Source: Lacrimispora indolis DSM 755 (GTDB lineage: Bacteria; Bacillota; Clostridia; Lachnospirales; Lachnospiraceae). Taken from it: a stretch of 64,000 bases of DNA. Below, one piece after another: positions 17,092 through 26,214 of the stretch. The notes beneath the pieces are model-generated. The model did not search any database. It saw only the letters and a program-made list of their open reading frames with translations, and had not been told where the DNA came from. Numbering within the stretch: position 1 is the stretch's first letter; each line of letters opens with the position of its first letter. The position numbers and the translations under genes are program-made. Location of the stretch: the NCBI RefSeq assembly GCF_000526995.1, contig NZ_AZUI01000001.1, positions 5,188,001 to 5,252,000 on the forward strand, given 5' to 3'.

Positions 17092-18846
17092 TTATTTTAA
17101 TTCTTTTATTGTTTTCCTCTGGATACGTCTCTGTTTGAACCGTCTGATTGCTGCCATTCCATTTCCTTGTCCAAAATATAAAGCGACCGAGGAAAGAATC
17201 ATTAAAACAACCGTATATACAAAACCCATCGCTTTGGCATCAATAGCTGCAGACTCGTCGGAAGCTGCCTTAATAACAATGCCAAGGGGCTGGAATAATG
17301 GATGGTACAGAAATACGGATAGGTCGTAATCTGACAGCATACCATTAAAATTTAAAATAATGACGGACATGATTGCCGGGAAAATGACCGGCAGTATTAC
17401 CTTTACCATGGTATAAAAGGTACTGGCGCCCATACATTTTGCAGCCTCCTCCAGATCATCGTCAATGCTAAAGAATGCCGCCTTTATCATCCGGTAAGAG
17501 AACGGAAGCTTGACTACCGTATAACCCACAAGCATTAGCACCAGGGTACCTACCATAACATAATGAAACAGAATTGCATGACGTTCTCCATATGTTATGG
17601 TCAGGCCAAGTGCAATTAAGGTAGACGGCAGCAGCCACGGAACCAGCATTCCCCATTCAAAGAATACATCATATTTGTGTTTAGCGGCCCGCACGAATCT
17701 GACGCAGATAACAGCAATTACTGCTGCTGCAACCGCTGCCAGCAGGGAATACACGATGCTTACCAGATACGGTTTAACGGCATCTGCACTTGTAAACAGC
17801 TTTTGGTAATTAGCTGCAGTAAACGAAGCCATGGTAATATTACCTGTCTTAATGGTAAGGGAATCGCAGAAGGAATACACAATCACCAAAATAATCGGAA
17901 TGACATATATGACAAACATAACATAGGCAACAGCATGGGCAAGTAACCTGCACACAGGATTGTTGATTTTCTGTTTGCGCAGTTTCGCCTTTGTTTTGGA
18001 TACTGAGATGTAATTGCCGCCTTTTTCAATTTTGCTGAATACTGCCAATAAAAGCATGGTTGCAAGTCCCAGCAGGATTGCCAGGAACGCTGCCACCTCT
18101 CTGGAATAACTGGACTTTGCAAATGTAATGATCATGGGATTAATGGTCTGAAAAGCATCTCCCCCAACAATTAACGGTGCTGACATGGCTCCCAGCCCTG
18201 TAAGGAACGTAAGAATTGTGATGGCAAAAAAGGTGGGTTTTAATACAGGCATGACAATTTTAAAGAAAATTCTGCTGCCGGAAGCCCCCATATTTTTTGC
18301 AGCTTCGATGGTATGATAATCCAGTCCGTGAATGGCATTTTTTAAAAACATCATGTGATTCTGGGTACAGGAGAACGTCATAACAAATACAACTGCCCCA
18401 TATCCTACAAACCAGTTTGGATTCATGCCCGGAACGATCATCAGTAATACTTTTGTCAGCAATCCATTAGCCCCATAAACGTATTTGTAGCCGGATACAA
18501 GGACCACTCCTCCGTAGATCAAAGAACTCATGTAAGCAAGTTTTAATACCTTGGCCCCCTTAATATCCCAGTATTCTGTCAAAAGGACACTTAACGTTCC
18601 CACTATATTCACGGTGACAACAAGAGTAAATGCCAGAATAAAACTGTTTACAAGACTTTTCATGGCTCTGGCTGAGCTAAATACCTTACTGAATACTTCA
18701 GTGGAAAACTGGCCGTTTTTATAAAACATACCGATCATCAGGTTCACGTTAGGATATATGACAAATGCAGCAATCGCCCATATTATAACAATTTTTAAGA
18801 TCAAGGTCTGTATACTGAAAGACTGCTTTCTGATTATATGCTTCAT
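17092..18846 (-). CDS. fused ABC transporter permease (AfuB/FbpB type)
   Basis: A permease of 584 residues made of two consecutive BPD transmembrane domains (about 1-285 and 300-570), as in the AfuB/FbpB/ThiP group. Each half carries an EAA loop contacting the ATPase: IEAAKNMGASGSRIFFKIVMP and LEEAAKCMGASTFYTMVKVILP (quoted in part). It forms the whole channel by itself. It is the last gene of GDPD - binding protein - ATPase - permease. The family transports iron, hexose phosphates, phosphonates or thiamine; the phosphodiesterase partner favours a phosphodiester or sugar phosphate. Confidence 0.85.
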   Translation of the reverse strand: MKHIIRKQSFSIQTLILKIVIIWAIAAFVIYPNVNLMIGMFYKNGQFSTEVFSKVFSSARAMKSLVNSFILAFTLVVTVNIVGTLSVLLTEYWDIKGAKVLKLAYMSSLIYGGVVLVSGYKYVYGANGLLTKVLLMIVPGMNPNWFVGYGAVVFVMTFSCTQNHMMFLKNAIHGLDYHTIEAAKNMGASGSRIFFKIVMPVLKPTFFAITILTFLTGLGAMSAPLIVGGDAFQTINPMIITFAKSSYSREVAAFLAILLGLATMLLLAVFSKIEKGGNYISVSKTKAKLRKQKINNPVCRLLAHAVAYVMFVIYVIPIILVIVYSFCDSLTIKTGNITMASFTAANYQKLFTSADAVKPYLVSIVYSLLAAVAAAVIAVICVRFVRAAKHKYDVFFEWGMLVPWLLPSTLIALGLTITYGERHAILFHYVMVGTLVLMLVGYTVVKLPFSYRMIKAAFFSIDDDLEEAAKCMGASTFYTMVKVILPVIFPAIMSVIILNFNGMLSDYDLSVFLYHPLFQPLGIVIKAASDESAAIDAKAMGFVYTVVLMILSSVALYFGQGNGMAAIRRFKQRRIQRKTIKELK

Positions 18847-18861
18847 ACAAACACCCTCCTT

Positions 18862-19866
18862 TTAAAATTGCATGATGTTTTTCGGCTCAATGTATAAATC
18901 CAATGTCTGACCAGGTTCTAAAAATGGCATTCCGTCATTGATATGGATGACACGAAGCATACAGCCCATAACATCTACAGAGTATTTGGTCATAACTCCG
19001 TTATAATCATAATCTTTTATCATTCCGCTCAGCTTCCCATAGCCTGAGTTTTCTTCTAAGCTGATTCTCTCCAGGCGGATATAGGCACTTTTATTTTCAT
19101 CCAGCCTGCAATTTGTCTGCCTCTTTAGTTCATTGATCACCACTGGATTCAAACGGTTGATTTCACCGATAAAATCACAGACAAATTCGGATTTGGAATG
19201 GTTATAGATATCATATGGTTTACCTACCTGCTCTACGAATCCGTTGTTAAATACGGCGATCCGGTCAGATAAGGTAAGCGCTTCCTCCTGATCATGGGTG
19301 ACATACAACGTGGTAATCCCCAGGTTTTTTTGCAGCTTTTTAAGCTCGCTTCGAAGTCCCACCCTTAATTTTGCATCCAGATTAGAGAGGGGCTCATCAA
19401 GACACAGAATCTTCGGCTCTAAGACAATGGCTCTTGCAAGTGCCACCCTTTGCTGCTGCCCGCCGGATAATTCCGACACATTTCTCACCAGATGTTCGTC
19501 CTTTACCTCAATTACTTTCGCGACCTCTTTTACCTTCCGATCAATCTCTGCCGCTGAAAGCTTCTTGACCTTCAAACCAAATGCCAGGTTCTCATATACC
19601 GTCATAGTGGGAAACAGGGCATAGCTCTGGAACACCATGCCGATTTTCCTCTCCTCCACCGGTGTATGAGTAACCTCCTTCCCATCAATCACGATCTGAC
19701 CGGCACTTGGCTCGATAAACCCCACCAAAGACCTTAAGGTAGTCGTCTTGCCGCACCCTGAGGGGCCAAGAAATGTAAAAAACTCCCCATCCTGGATTGT
19801 TAAATTCAAATCTTTAATTGCCGTAAAATCCCCGTATTTTATTTCTATATTTTTAAATTCAATCAT
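18862..19866 (-). CDS. ABC transporter ATPase (AfuC/PotA type)
   Basis: A 334-residue importer ATPase. Walker A GPSGCGKTT (about 34-42), signature LSGGQQQRVALARA, Walker B ILCLDEPLSNLD and switch histidine YVTHDQEEALTLSD are intact. A C-terminal TOBE-like domain follows (about 240-334). It follows the binding-protein gene after an attenuator hairpin and precedes the fused permease by 15 bp. It should be fully active; substrate specificity lies with its partners. Confidence 0.88.
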   Translation of the reverse strand: MIEFKNIEIKYGDFTAIKDLNLTIQDGEFFTFLGPSGCGKTTTLRSLVGFIEPSAGQIVIDGKEVTHTPVEERKIGMVFQSYALFPTMTVYENLAFGLKVKKLSAAEIDRKVKEVAKVIEVKDEHLVRNVSELSGGQQQRVALARAIVLEPKILCLDEPLSNLDAKLRVGLRSELKKLQKNLGITTLYVTHDQEEALTLSDRIAVFNNGFVEQVGKPYDIYNHSKSEFVCDFIGEINRLNPVVINELKRQTNCRLDENKSAYIRLERISLEENSGYGKLSGMIKDYDYNGVMTKYSVDVMGCMLRVIHINDGMPFLEPGQTLDLYIEPKNIMQF

Positions 19867-19881
19867 CCTGTTTCTCCTTGC

Positions 19882-19920
19882 AAAAAGGCGGTATCATTTA
19901 TTCTCATAAACCATACCGCC
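19882..19920 (-). terminator. intercistronic attenuator hairpin
   Basis: On the minus strand an inverted repeat (GGCGGTAT...ATACCGCC, with an inner TTTAT/ATAAA pairing) followed by TTTTTG lies between the binding-protein gene and its ATPase. Such hairpins usually let most transcripts stop after the binding protein, giving excess receptor over transporter. Confidence 0.75.
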
Positions 19921-19929
19921 CTCCATCAC

Positions 19930-21006
19930 CTACTGTAAGAATTCAAGTTCACATTTCTCGACCCACTGGTCAATGTTCTCAGCTACAAAGCCCCAATCCA
20001 TATCCTGGGGATGAACCAGATCAATAAATTCTTTAATATCTGCCGGAGCCTCCTCCAGTGCCTTTGGCTGGCACGGAATGGTACCAAACTGCTTCATCCA
20101 GGCTGTTTGTGTCTCTGCAGAACCAAACCAGTCTGCAAAATCAACCGTAAGGTCTTTCTTCCGGGAGCCTTTGATCATCGCAATCTGCTCTGTGACATAC
20201 GGAACACCCGCTTCCGGGACCATGATCTGGAATTTGTAATTTCTCTCTGTCTGATTCTGGAGCACACCGCTGCCCCATATCTCTGTAATCGGGATAGAAC
20301 CAGAAATTACATTTCCAACGTAATCTTCGCCCTGCTGCTCCATATGTCCATTCTGAATCCAGTTCTTTACAAACTCCCAGCCTTTATCAGAAATGCCATA
20401 TTCCCCACTGTCATCTCTGAAACGAATCAGCAAACTGGCCAGAATTGTCTTACCCGTGCCGCCGCCAAAATTTAAGATATTGTACTTATCCTTCCACTCC
20501 GGATTCACCAGGTCTGTATAATCTTTTGGCGGATTTTGTAAATCAGCACTCATGATATTCACCAATGGCTGAATGACGATCGGATAGTAATATCCGTCTT
20601 TATCTCCCAGGGACATATCCACATCTCCAACCCAGGAAGGTTCCCATTGATCAAGCACATTCTCCTTTTTCAGTTTCTCATATTCAATGGAATTCAATCC
20701 AAATACCATGTCTGCCTGGGGATTATTCTTTTCTGCAATAATTCTGTTAGCTAAATCACCGCCCTGAATCTGCACAACTTCGATGTTATAGCCTGCCGCA
20801 GCAGCCTGTTCCTTTAACCACGCATCCCTGCCATTTGAACCTGAGTTGGTATAGACGATCAGCTTCTGGCTTTTATCCACCTCACCGCTTGTTGTCTGAG
20901 CAGTCCCATCGGCCGTTGTTTCTTTGCCGCCTGACCCGCAGGCAGCCAGCGACAATGCCATAGCTGCAGATAATCCAAGTACTGCAAACTTCTTTAAATT
21001 TTTCAT
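19930..21006 (-). CDS. ABC substrate-binding lipoprotein (AfuA/FbpA type)
   Basis: A type II periplasmic-binding protein of 358 residues with a lipoprotein signal (lipobox LAAC about residues 20-23) and a short Gly/Thr-rich linker. The core (KLIVYTNSGSNGRDAWLKE, then GFGGGTGKT-like and VPEAGVPYVTEQIAMIKG regions) matches the AfuA/iron(III)/2-aminoethylphosphonate class. The adjacent GDPD gene favours glycerophosphodiesters or sugar phosphates; AfuA is a known sugar-phosphate receptor. Iron binding is less likely since no paired C-terminal tyrosines are obvious. Confidence 0.85.
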   Translation of the reverse strand: MKNLKKFAVLGLSAAMALSLAACGSGGKETTADGTAQTTSGEVDKSQKLIVYTNSGSNGRDAWLKEQAAAAGYNIEVVQIQGGDLANRIIAEKNNPQADMVFGLNSIEYEKLKKENVLDQWEPSWVGDVDMSLGDKDGYYYPIVIQPLVNIMSADLQNPPKDYTDLVNPEWKDKYNILNFGGGTGKTILASLLIRFRDDSGEYGISDKGWEFVKNWIQNGHMEQQGEDYVGNVISGSIPITEIWGSGVLQNQTERNYKFQIMVPEAGVPYVTEQIAMIKGSRKKDLTVDFADWFGSAETQTAWMKQFGTIPCQPKALEEAPADIKEFIDLVHPQDMDWGFVAENIDQWVEKCELEFLQ

Positions 21007-21016
21007 GACTTTTCTC

Positions 21017-21856
21017 CTATTTTTCCTTAAATTTATTTAATATGTATCCTTTTAACAACGCCGGCCAATCAGTCTGGATAATTTCAAATCCCAGATCCAT
21101 TAACTTTCCCCATGTTTCCTCATAACCGATCTTAATGGCATTATTATCATCCAAAAGCCCTGAAAGAATCGTATCATCATCCAGTGTAATGGCATTCACC
21201 CATGGTGCAATTCCTGCCTCCTTTAATTGCCCCATAAACTCCGGATTTAAAAATTCACTTTCTAAATCTGTAAAAATCAATTCCGCTGCTGCAACATTGA
21301 TATTATATTTCTTTAAAATATCCCATTCTTCCGGATGTTTCATGATGGGCATATACATGATCTCTGTGCCGCTTTCCTCAAGTTCCCTCAGGAGATCTTC
21401 CTCCACTCCTGATTTTAAAAGGATTTGATCCTTCATATCCATTCGATCCAGAAGTGCTATGATTTCCTTCCAGTAAAACCATGATCTGTCAATATTGATC
21501 AGACATTTCCCCCGGAAACATTCCAGAACCTCTTCCAGATACTCCAGCTTCTGCCTGCATACATGCCTAACGGAATTCAAAGTATAAAGCTGATCCACCT
21601 CCTTTGAAGTCATCGTTCTGATATCCCGGTCAACCCCAAGTTCCAACGGTTCTTCCCCATTATGAAACGCATAAAACACTCCGTCAGATGTCATGGAAAC
21701 ATCCACCTCGATCATATCTGCTCCATGAAGCAATGCATTCTTATATGACATGCATGTATTCTGGACCACATTTCCCCCGCAGGTTCCACGATGCGCCGCA
21801 ATTAAAATCTTATTTCTCCCGATAAGATTTTTAATTGGTTGATTCTTTGTGTACAT
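21017..21856 (-). CDS. glycerophosphodiester phosphodiesterase family protein
   Basis: A GDPD of 279 residues with a TIM-barrel fold that hydrolyses glycerophosphodiesters to glycerol 3-phosphate and an alcohol. Key residues are visible: the opening AAHRGTCGGN, the metal-binding IEVDVSMTSDG and the catalytic FHN. No signal peptide is present, so it acts in the cytoplasm on an imported substrate. It is the first gene of the importer operon, directly after a strong promoter overlapped by a LacI-type operator. Confidence 0.88.
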   Translation of the reverse strand: MYTKNQPIKNLIGRNKILIAAHRGTCGGNVVQNTCMSYKNALLHGADMIEVDVSMTSDGVFYAFHNGEEPLELGVDRDIRTMTSKEVDQLYTLNSVRHVCRQKLEYLEEVLECFRGKCLINIDRSWFYWKEIIALLDRMDMKDQILLKSGVEEDLLRELEESGTEIMYMPIMKHPEEWDILKKYNINVAAAELIFTDLESEFLNPEFMGQLKEAGIAPWVNAITLDDDTILSGLLDDNNAIKIGYEETWGKLMDLGFEIIQTDWPALLKGYILNKFKEK

Positions 21857-21885
21857 GATCCTTACCTCCTTGGTTCTTTATCTAT

Positions 21886-21916
21886 TTTATACACCATTAA
21901 TTGGAACGTGTCAATA
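21886..21916 (-). promoter_or_regulatory. strong GDPD-operon promoter with overlapping operator
   Basis: On the minus strand a consensus TTGACA (21909-21914) and TATAAA (21886-21891) are separated by exactly 17 bases. The plus-strand sequence AATTGGAACGTGTCAATA (21899-21916) covers the -35 box and matches the sites at 22027-22042 and 24402-24414. This is the expected repressor site of the LacI-SBP protein encoded just upstream. Confidence 0.8.
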
Positions 21917-22026
21917 TCATTTTCTGATTTAATTGTTTATTTTACATGATTTTATCAAGAATTTTACATTTTTTTGTGCACATTATGATGTGCCACTCGC
22001 ATTTTCACATGTTTTTTCTTCATTTT

Positions 22027-22042
22027 TATTGACACGTTCAAT
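22027..22042. promoter_or_regulatory. distal operator for the LacI-SBP regulator
   Basis: The sequence TATTGACACGTTCAAT is the reverse complement of the operator at the GDPD promoter, apart from one extra G there. The centres are about 127 bp apart in opposite orientation. The region between is very AT-rich and could bend, so DNA looping is plausible. Confidence 0.6.
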
Positions 22043-22078
22043 TATTATTCACAACTTTCTTCTCCAATTAACACAACA

Positions 22079-22142
22079 AAAAGGTGCTGCAGCAGAGTTT
22101 AACCGGCAATCGGTTACTGAAACTCCTGCTGCAACACCTTTT
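22079..22142 (-). terminator. terminator of the LacI-SBP regulator gene
   Basis: A long inverted repeat (arms 22079-22100 and 22120-22142) built around GGTGTTGCAGCAG and its near-complement is followed on the minus strand by TTTTTGTT. It lies 12 bp after the regulator's stop codon and isolates it from the GDPD operon. Confidence 0.88.
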
Positions 22143-22154
22143 CTGAATTTTATA

Positions 22155-24386
22155 TTATTTAAGAACGTTTGGTACAGGGTTAAAAGTTTTGCTGCATTCT
22201 GCCTGTGCTTTTTCCAGGGCAATATCTGCTTCCTCAATGCCCGAAGCAATAGAACGGACCGCTTTTCCCAGAATATCTTCAAACAGGAATTCATTAAAAA
22301 CATGGTTTTTGTCGTGATGGGATATTCTCCAGCCAGGTTCAAAGGATTTCTCCATATCCTCCAGCCAGGGATAAAGCTCCAGTATGTCCATATTCCTGCT
22401 GATTTCATGATTACATACATAACCGCCAAGATAGGTAATGGTTTCGGCAATGTCTTTTCGGTACAGCCACTTTAAGAACATCATGCACTCTTCATACTTA
22501 TTACTGAATTTAGAAACACCGACAGAACCGCCTCCTGACAGAGGCTGTCCGCCAGGGACCGTCCCATAGGCAATTCTTCCCACTACCTTGGAATCCAAAT
22601 TGTGAATCATCTCAGAAGCATAATTGGAAAATACAATGTGCATGGCAGTGCTTCCTTCTGAAAATTGCCGCGTTGGTTCCTGCCACCACTGGTAAATGTC
22701 ATTGCTGGTATAGCGGCAGGTGTCCAGGTAATTTAATATCGCCTGCTTCATTTCAGGAATCATGATATTCACATGCCCGTCTGCATCAAAGATATCCTTC
22801 TTAAATTCCCTAAACCTTGGCAGGAAATCACAGGCAGCAAGAAACGTCCGACCATAAGTAGCTGACGCTCCATATCTGGTTCTGGAAGCCGGATTTTCCT
22901 TTTTCGTAAAAAATCTTGCCACTTCATTATACTCTTTAAAGGTCTTGGGAATCTCCAGACGCCTTTTATACGTTTCAAAAAACTCCCGTTTAATCAGCTC
23001 ATCCTCAAACAAATCTTTCCGGTAAAACAACATCTGCACACAGGCGTCCAGCGGAAACGCATACCGAATACCATTTACTATGGAATAATTATCAGATAAT
23101 GTAGGCAAAATCTGCTCTCTCAGCCATCTTACCACCGGTCTGGCATCATCCAAAGGACGGTATATCTTATCTCCCAATTCTGTCATCCACGCCATATCAA
23201 TCCGAATCAAATCGTAAGGATTGCTCTGACTGCATGCACGGGACATCTTATAATGTTCATCATAAGAAACCTCTATCATATTTACTTTAATTCCAGTTTC
23301 CTTGGTAAAGGAAGGAAGAAGCATCTTAATGGCTTTACTGGTGGGATTCTGGATAGTCAGAAAACAGAGGGAACTGTCCTTACTGCAAAAAGGAGCCTCC
23401 TGATAAAACCCGTCATTTTCCACAAGAACCTGTTCCATCCGGCTCTTCCCTTGCTCCTTTGCCTTTTCAGGCTGACTTAATTCCCGTTCTTCTTCGCTGA
23501 TTCCAACAATTCGTTTCGCAATAATCCTTCCCAGCAGCTTATAATTCAACTCATATTTGCACACTTCAGGATCAATGCCAATGCTTTTACTTGTGAGAGC
23601 ATAAATAACCGGCATCTTTTTATCCGGATTATATTGGTGGGCTGCCTTTACATAATCCGCATCTTCCCGGCTCATTGCAATGACCGCATCAAATTCCTCC
23701 TGGGAGTTTAAAATGTCAAACGCCTTATTAAACCATTTGCTGTCATCACTTGGAAATATTTTATAATAGCAGTTGTTATCCTCAAATACATCCACCGCTC
23801 CGTTTATAAAACTCTTGCTGTTGGAATAAATACTGTTTTCACAGAATAATGCCACATTTCTATGACCGTCTGCAATGCACCTCATGGCAATATCTTGTCC
23901 TGCCTTATCAAATGCAAACGAAACGTAAACAGCACCTTCCGGCATTCCCTTTACCTTCCGTTCCACAAAGAAAAAATTTGCTTCTGACGTATACAGCCCC
24001 CGGTTCTTTAACAGGGAACTGACCACCACCACAGCCATGGGATTTAAAGAAAGAGCCTTTTTTACTGCCCGTTCCTCACCGCATTCCAGATTATTGGTAC
24101 AAATTAATTCTATGCTGAAATCATGATCCCGTAAATACTGTTCTAAACCAAAATATAAGTCATTATAGCACTTCAAAGTGATTTTAGGTACAATGATGCA
24201 GACTCTGCGCGCCATACCGGCACGCAGCTGCTGTGCCTGGACGTTCATCTTATACCCCATCTCATTGGCTATCCGTTCCACTAATTGAATTTTTTCAGCA
24301 CTAACGTTTCCTCTCTTGTTCAGCACATTGGAAACGGTGCCATGGGAGACACCGGCTTTTGCAGCTATATCCTTGATCGTAGGCAT
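22155..24386 (-). CDS. LacI repressor fused to an ABC solute-binding-protein domain
   Basis: A 743-residue regulator, twice the usual LacI length. Residues 1-56 are a LacI helix-turn-helix and hinge (TIKDIAAKAGVSHGTVSNV). Residues about 60-320 are the normal type I sensor domain. Residues about 340-740 resemble a family 1 extracellular solute-binding protein (TKETGIKVNMIEVSYDEHY, GIRYAFPLDACVQMLFYRKD, QWWQEPTRQFSEGSTAMH, GSVGVSKFSNKYEECMMFLKWL), with no signal peptide, so it is a cytoplasmic sensor. It probably represses the adjacent GDPD-ABC operon and itself. Which of the two sensor domains binds the inducer is unknown. Confidence 0.88.
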   Translation of the reverse strand: MPTIKDIAAKAGVSHGTVSNVLNKRGNVSAEKIQLVERIANEMGYKMNVQAQQLRAGMARRVCIIVPKITLKCYNDLYFGLEQYLRDHDFSIELICTNNLECGEERAVKKALSLNPMAVVVVSSLLKNRGLYTSEANFFFVERKVKGMPEGAVYVSFAFDKAGQDIAMRCIADGHRNVALFCENSIYSNSKSFINGAVDVFEDNNCYYKIFPSDDSKWFNKAFDILNSQEEFDAVIAMSREDADYVKAAHQYNPDKKMPVIYALTSKSIGIDPEVCKYELNYKLLGRIIAKRIVGISEEERELSQPEKAKEQGKSRMEQVLVENDGFYQEAPFCSKDSSLCFLTIQNPTSKAIKMLLPSFTKETGIKVNMIEVSYDEHYKMSRACSQSNPYDLIRIDMAWMTELGDKIYRPLDDARPVVRWLREQILPTLSDNYSIVNGIRYAFPLDACVQMLFYRKDLFEDELIKREFFETYKRRLEIPKTFKEYNEVARFFTKKENPASRTRYGASATYGRTFLAACDFLPRFREFKKDIFDADGHVNIMIPEMKQAILNYLDTCRYTSNDIYQWWQEPTRQFSEGSTAMHIVFSNYASEMIHNLDSKVVGRIAYGTVPGGQPLSGGGSVGVSKFSNKYEECMMFLKWLYRKDIAETITYLGGYVCNHEISRNMDILELYPWLEDMEKSFEPGWRISHHDKNHVFNEFLFEDILGKAVRSIASGIEEADIALEKAQAECSKTFNPVPNVLK

Positions 24387-24401
24387 TGACTTATCCTCAC
24401 T

Positions 24402-24435
24402 TTGATTCGTTCAAATTTATATTTGTTTTATTATA
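24402..24435 (-). promoter_or_regulatory. regulator promoter with autoregulatory operator
   Basis: A minus-strand TATAAT (24430-24435) is followed, within the leader, by TTTGAACGAATCAAA (TTGATTCGTTCAA at 24402-24414 on the plus strand). With the two sites near 21907 and 22034 it gives the consensus TTGAACGNNTCAA. Its position just after the expected transcript start suggests autorepression. The -35 box is weak. Confidence 0.6.
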
Positions 24436-24468
24436 GCATGAACACATAGAGTTTTCTATCTATTTGTT

Positions 24469-26214
24469 CTATAAATATTTTACCTCGATTTGAGAAGAAT
24501 CAAGGATATTATCTGCCTCGACTTTTTCAGTCGTTTTCCCTTCTATCCTAAGTGGCTGCTGCACATCCACAAAACACAAATCCGACATAACAACCTGACC
24601 CGCATCACAAAGCTCAATCCCCTGGCGGCAAGCTTCGAACCTGCAACCTGAAATGATGATATTGCGGTTGTACGGACCGGAAAAGCCTTGGGATTTCACA
24701 GCAATTCCGCCCATGCCGTAAGAGCCATACCGGGGCTTGAACCCGCAGTTGATAAAGCTGCAATCCTGGATCGTTATATTCTCTCCGTGCCCGCCTTCGC
24801 AGTGTGTGCTGAATTCAGCACCGATCAAAATCCCGGCATTCATAAGGTTTTCATAGCGGCAGCCCCGAATAGTTACATTTCTGCATCGAAGCAGATGGCC
24901 CGCACCGGCAATATTTTTAAACACGCTGTCCCTGCACTCATAGGAATCAGGTTCCCAGCACAGTGCATGCACCAGGGAACCTGCCGCCGCAGAATCAGGC
25001 AGATCCTCCTTTACCACCAGACGATATCTTGTTATCTGGTTGACCGTCCCCGCTACAGCGGCACCGGCAGTCTTTTCCTCCGGCTGTACGCTGCGCTCCT
25101 TAAAACCGCCGGCAAACTCCCAGCTTTCAAGCTGGAACTCAGACATGGAGATGCCGTCATAGATCCCTATGGCAGAAGGCAAACGCAGCGGAACAGGTGC
25201 ATATTTGCAGGTACAGATGAGTTCTCGCCTGCCAATCCGCCTTTCCACAATAAGAAAATTACTGTGCACGTTCTGACCGTCCATCCGTACGCCTTCCACA
25301 TGACACCGGTCCAGCAATATCGCTCCGCCGCAGCGGTAGATCTTCCAGCCATCCCTGGGTCCGGTAAAAAACTGGTCGCCGGCCGGTTTTATAACCAGAC
25401 GCCTGGCCGTTATATTCCGGCAGTTCTCCGTCAGAATGGCAAACCCGTTTGTATTGTAAATACGCATATTGGACAGGCTCAAACCGTCGCAGCCGCCGAA
25501 AAAAAGCTGGAAATCCGTGCGCCCTGACTGATGCCAGGATAATCCCTCCCCAACCTTTACCTTTCCCGCGATCTTTGCGTCCGGAAGGCACATGGTTCTT
25601 TCCCCTGTTTTGATAAACCGACGGTCATAACCAAATCCATAGGTAAGACTCTCCCCCATCAGACGGCATTCCTTCCTATTCCCCCGGTCATTGCCCCCGG
25701 TATCAAAACGGTTCATACAGTATGGGACCATTCCATCCTCACAGGGCAGATCCGGGAAAACCTCCACCTCCACCTCATCTTTTGAGACCCGCTTCACCAC
25801 ACCGGCACTGGCCGTTTCCGGAATTCTGGTCACGGCAATGTTCTCAAGCTTCAGGCTGCTGCAGCTTTCTGCCCATAAAATAGCCGGCATCAGTATCTGG
25901 GGATCCTGCTCATGCAGTCCTGCCAAAACAGTTGCCGGTTCTCCAGCCTTTGTGCATGTTCCTCTGATTGTCAGCCCCTGAATTCCTGAAAGAAAAAGAA
26001 AACAGTCTTTCTCCCGGATGTCTCCGCAGCCATCGTCATGGGCAATGGAATTGGTCTCAATCGTCTCATACTCGTCGAGTATATAAGTTCCCCTTCCCAG
26101 GCAGACACATAAGCAGCCTGTTTTCACAGCACATCTGACAGCCTCTCTTAACCCCCGGACGGCATGCCGCTTATCCGCAATAAAGTCATCCGCCCGGACA
26201 CAATCCTGTTTCAT
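24469..26214 (-). CDS. right-handed parallel beta-helix protein
   Basis: A 581-residue protein whose middle and C-terminal parts consist of beta-helix turns (repeated patterns such as ENCRNITARRLVIKPA, CRNVTIRGCRYENLMNAGI, GENITIQDCSFINCGF, RNIIISGCRFEACRQGI). This fold occurs in pectate lyases, GH28, fructotransferases and epimerases. No signal peptide is seen, so it should be cytoplasmic, unlike most beta-helix polysaccharide enzymes. Its start overlaps the SGNH hydrolase stop by four bases, and it is the last gene of the ycj-like locus. No catalytic set can be named and no terminator is clear after it. Confidence 0.8.
   Translation of the reverse strand: MKQDCVRADDFIADKRHAVRGLREAVRCAVKTGCLCVCLGRGTYILDEYETIETNSIAHDDGCGDIREKDCFLFLSGIQGLTIRGTCTKAGEPATVLAGLHEQDPQILMPAILWAESCSSLKLENIAVTRIPETASAGVVKRVSKDEVEVEVFPDLPCEDGMVPYCMNRFDTGGNDRGNRKECRLMGESLTYGFGYDRRFIKTGERTMCLPDAKIAGKVKVGEGLSWHQSGRTDFQLFFGGCDGLSLSNMRIYNTNGFAILTENCRNITARRLVIKPAGDQFFTGPRDGWKIYRCGGAILLDRCHVEGVRMDGQNVHSNFLIVERRIGRRELICTCKYAPVPLRLPSAIGIYDGISMSEFQLESWEFAGGFKERSVQPEEKTAGAAVAGTVNQITRYRLVVKEDLPDSAAAGSLVHALCWEPDSYECRDSVFKNIAGAGHLLRCRNVTIRGCRYENLMNAGILIGAEFSTHCEGGHGENITIQDCSFINCGFKPRYGSYGMGGIAVKSQGFSGPYNRNIIISGCRFEACRQGIELCDAGQVVMSDLCFVDVQQPLRIEGKTTEKVEADNILDSSQIEVKYL

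Noticed and set aside
17092..21006. Iron(III) transporter annotation for the AfuABC-like genes
   Set aside because: Family resemblance alone; GDPD partner and sugar-type regulator favour a phosphorylated organic substrate.
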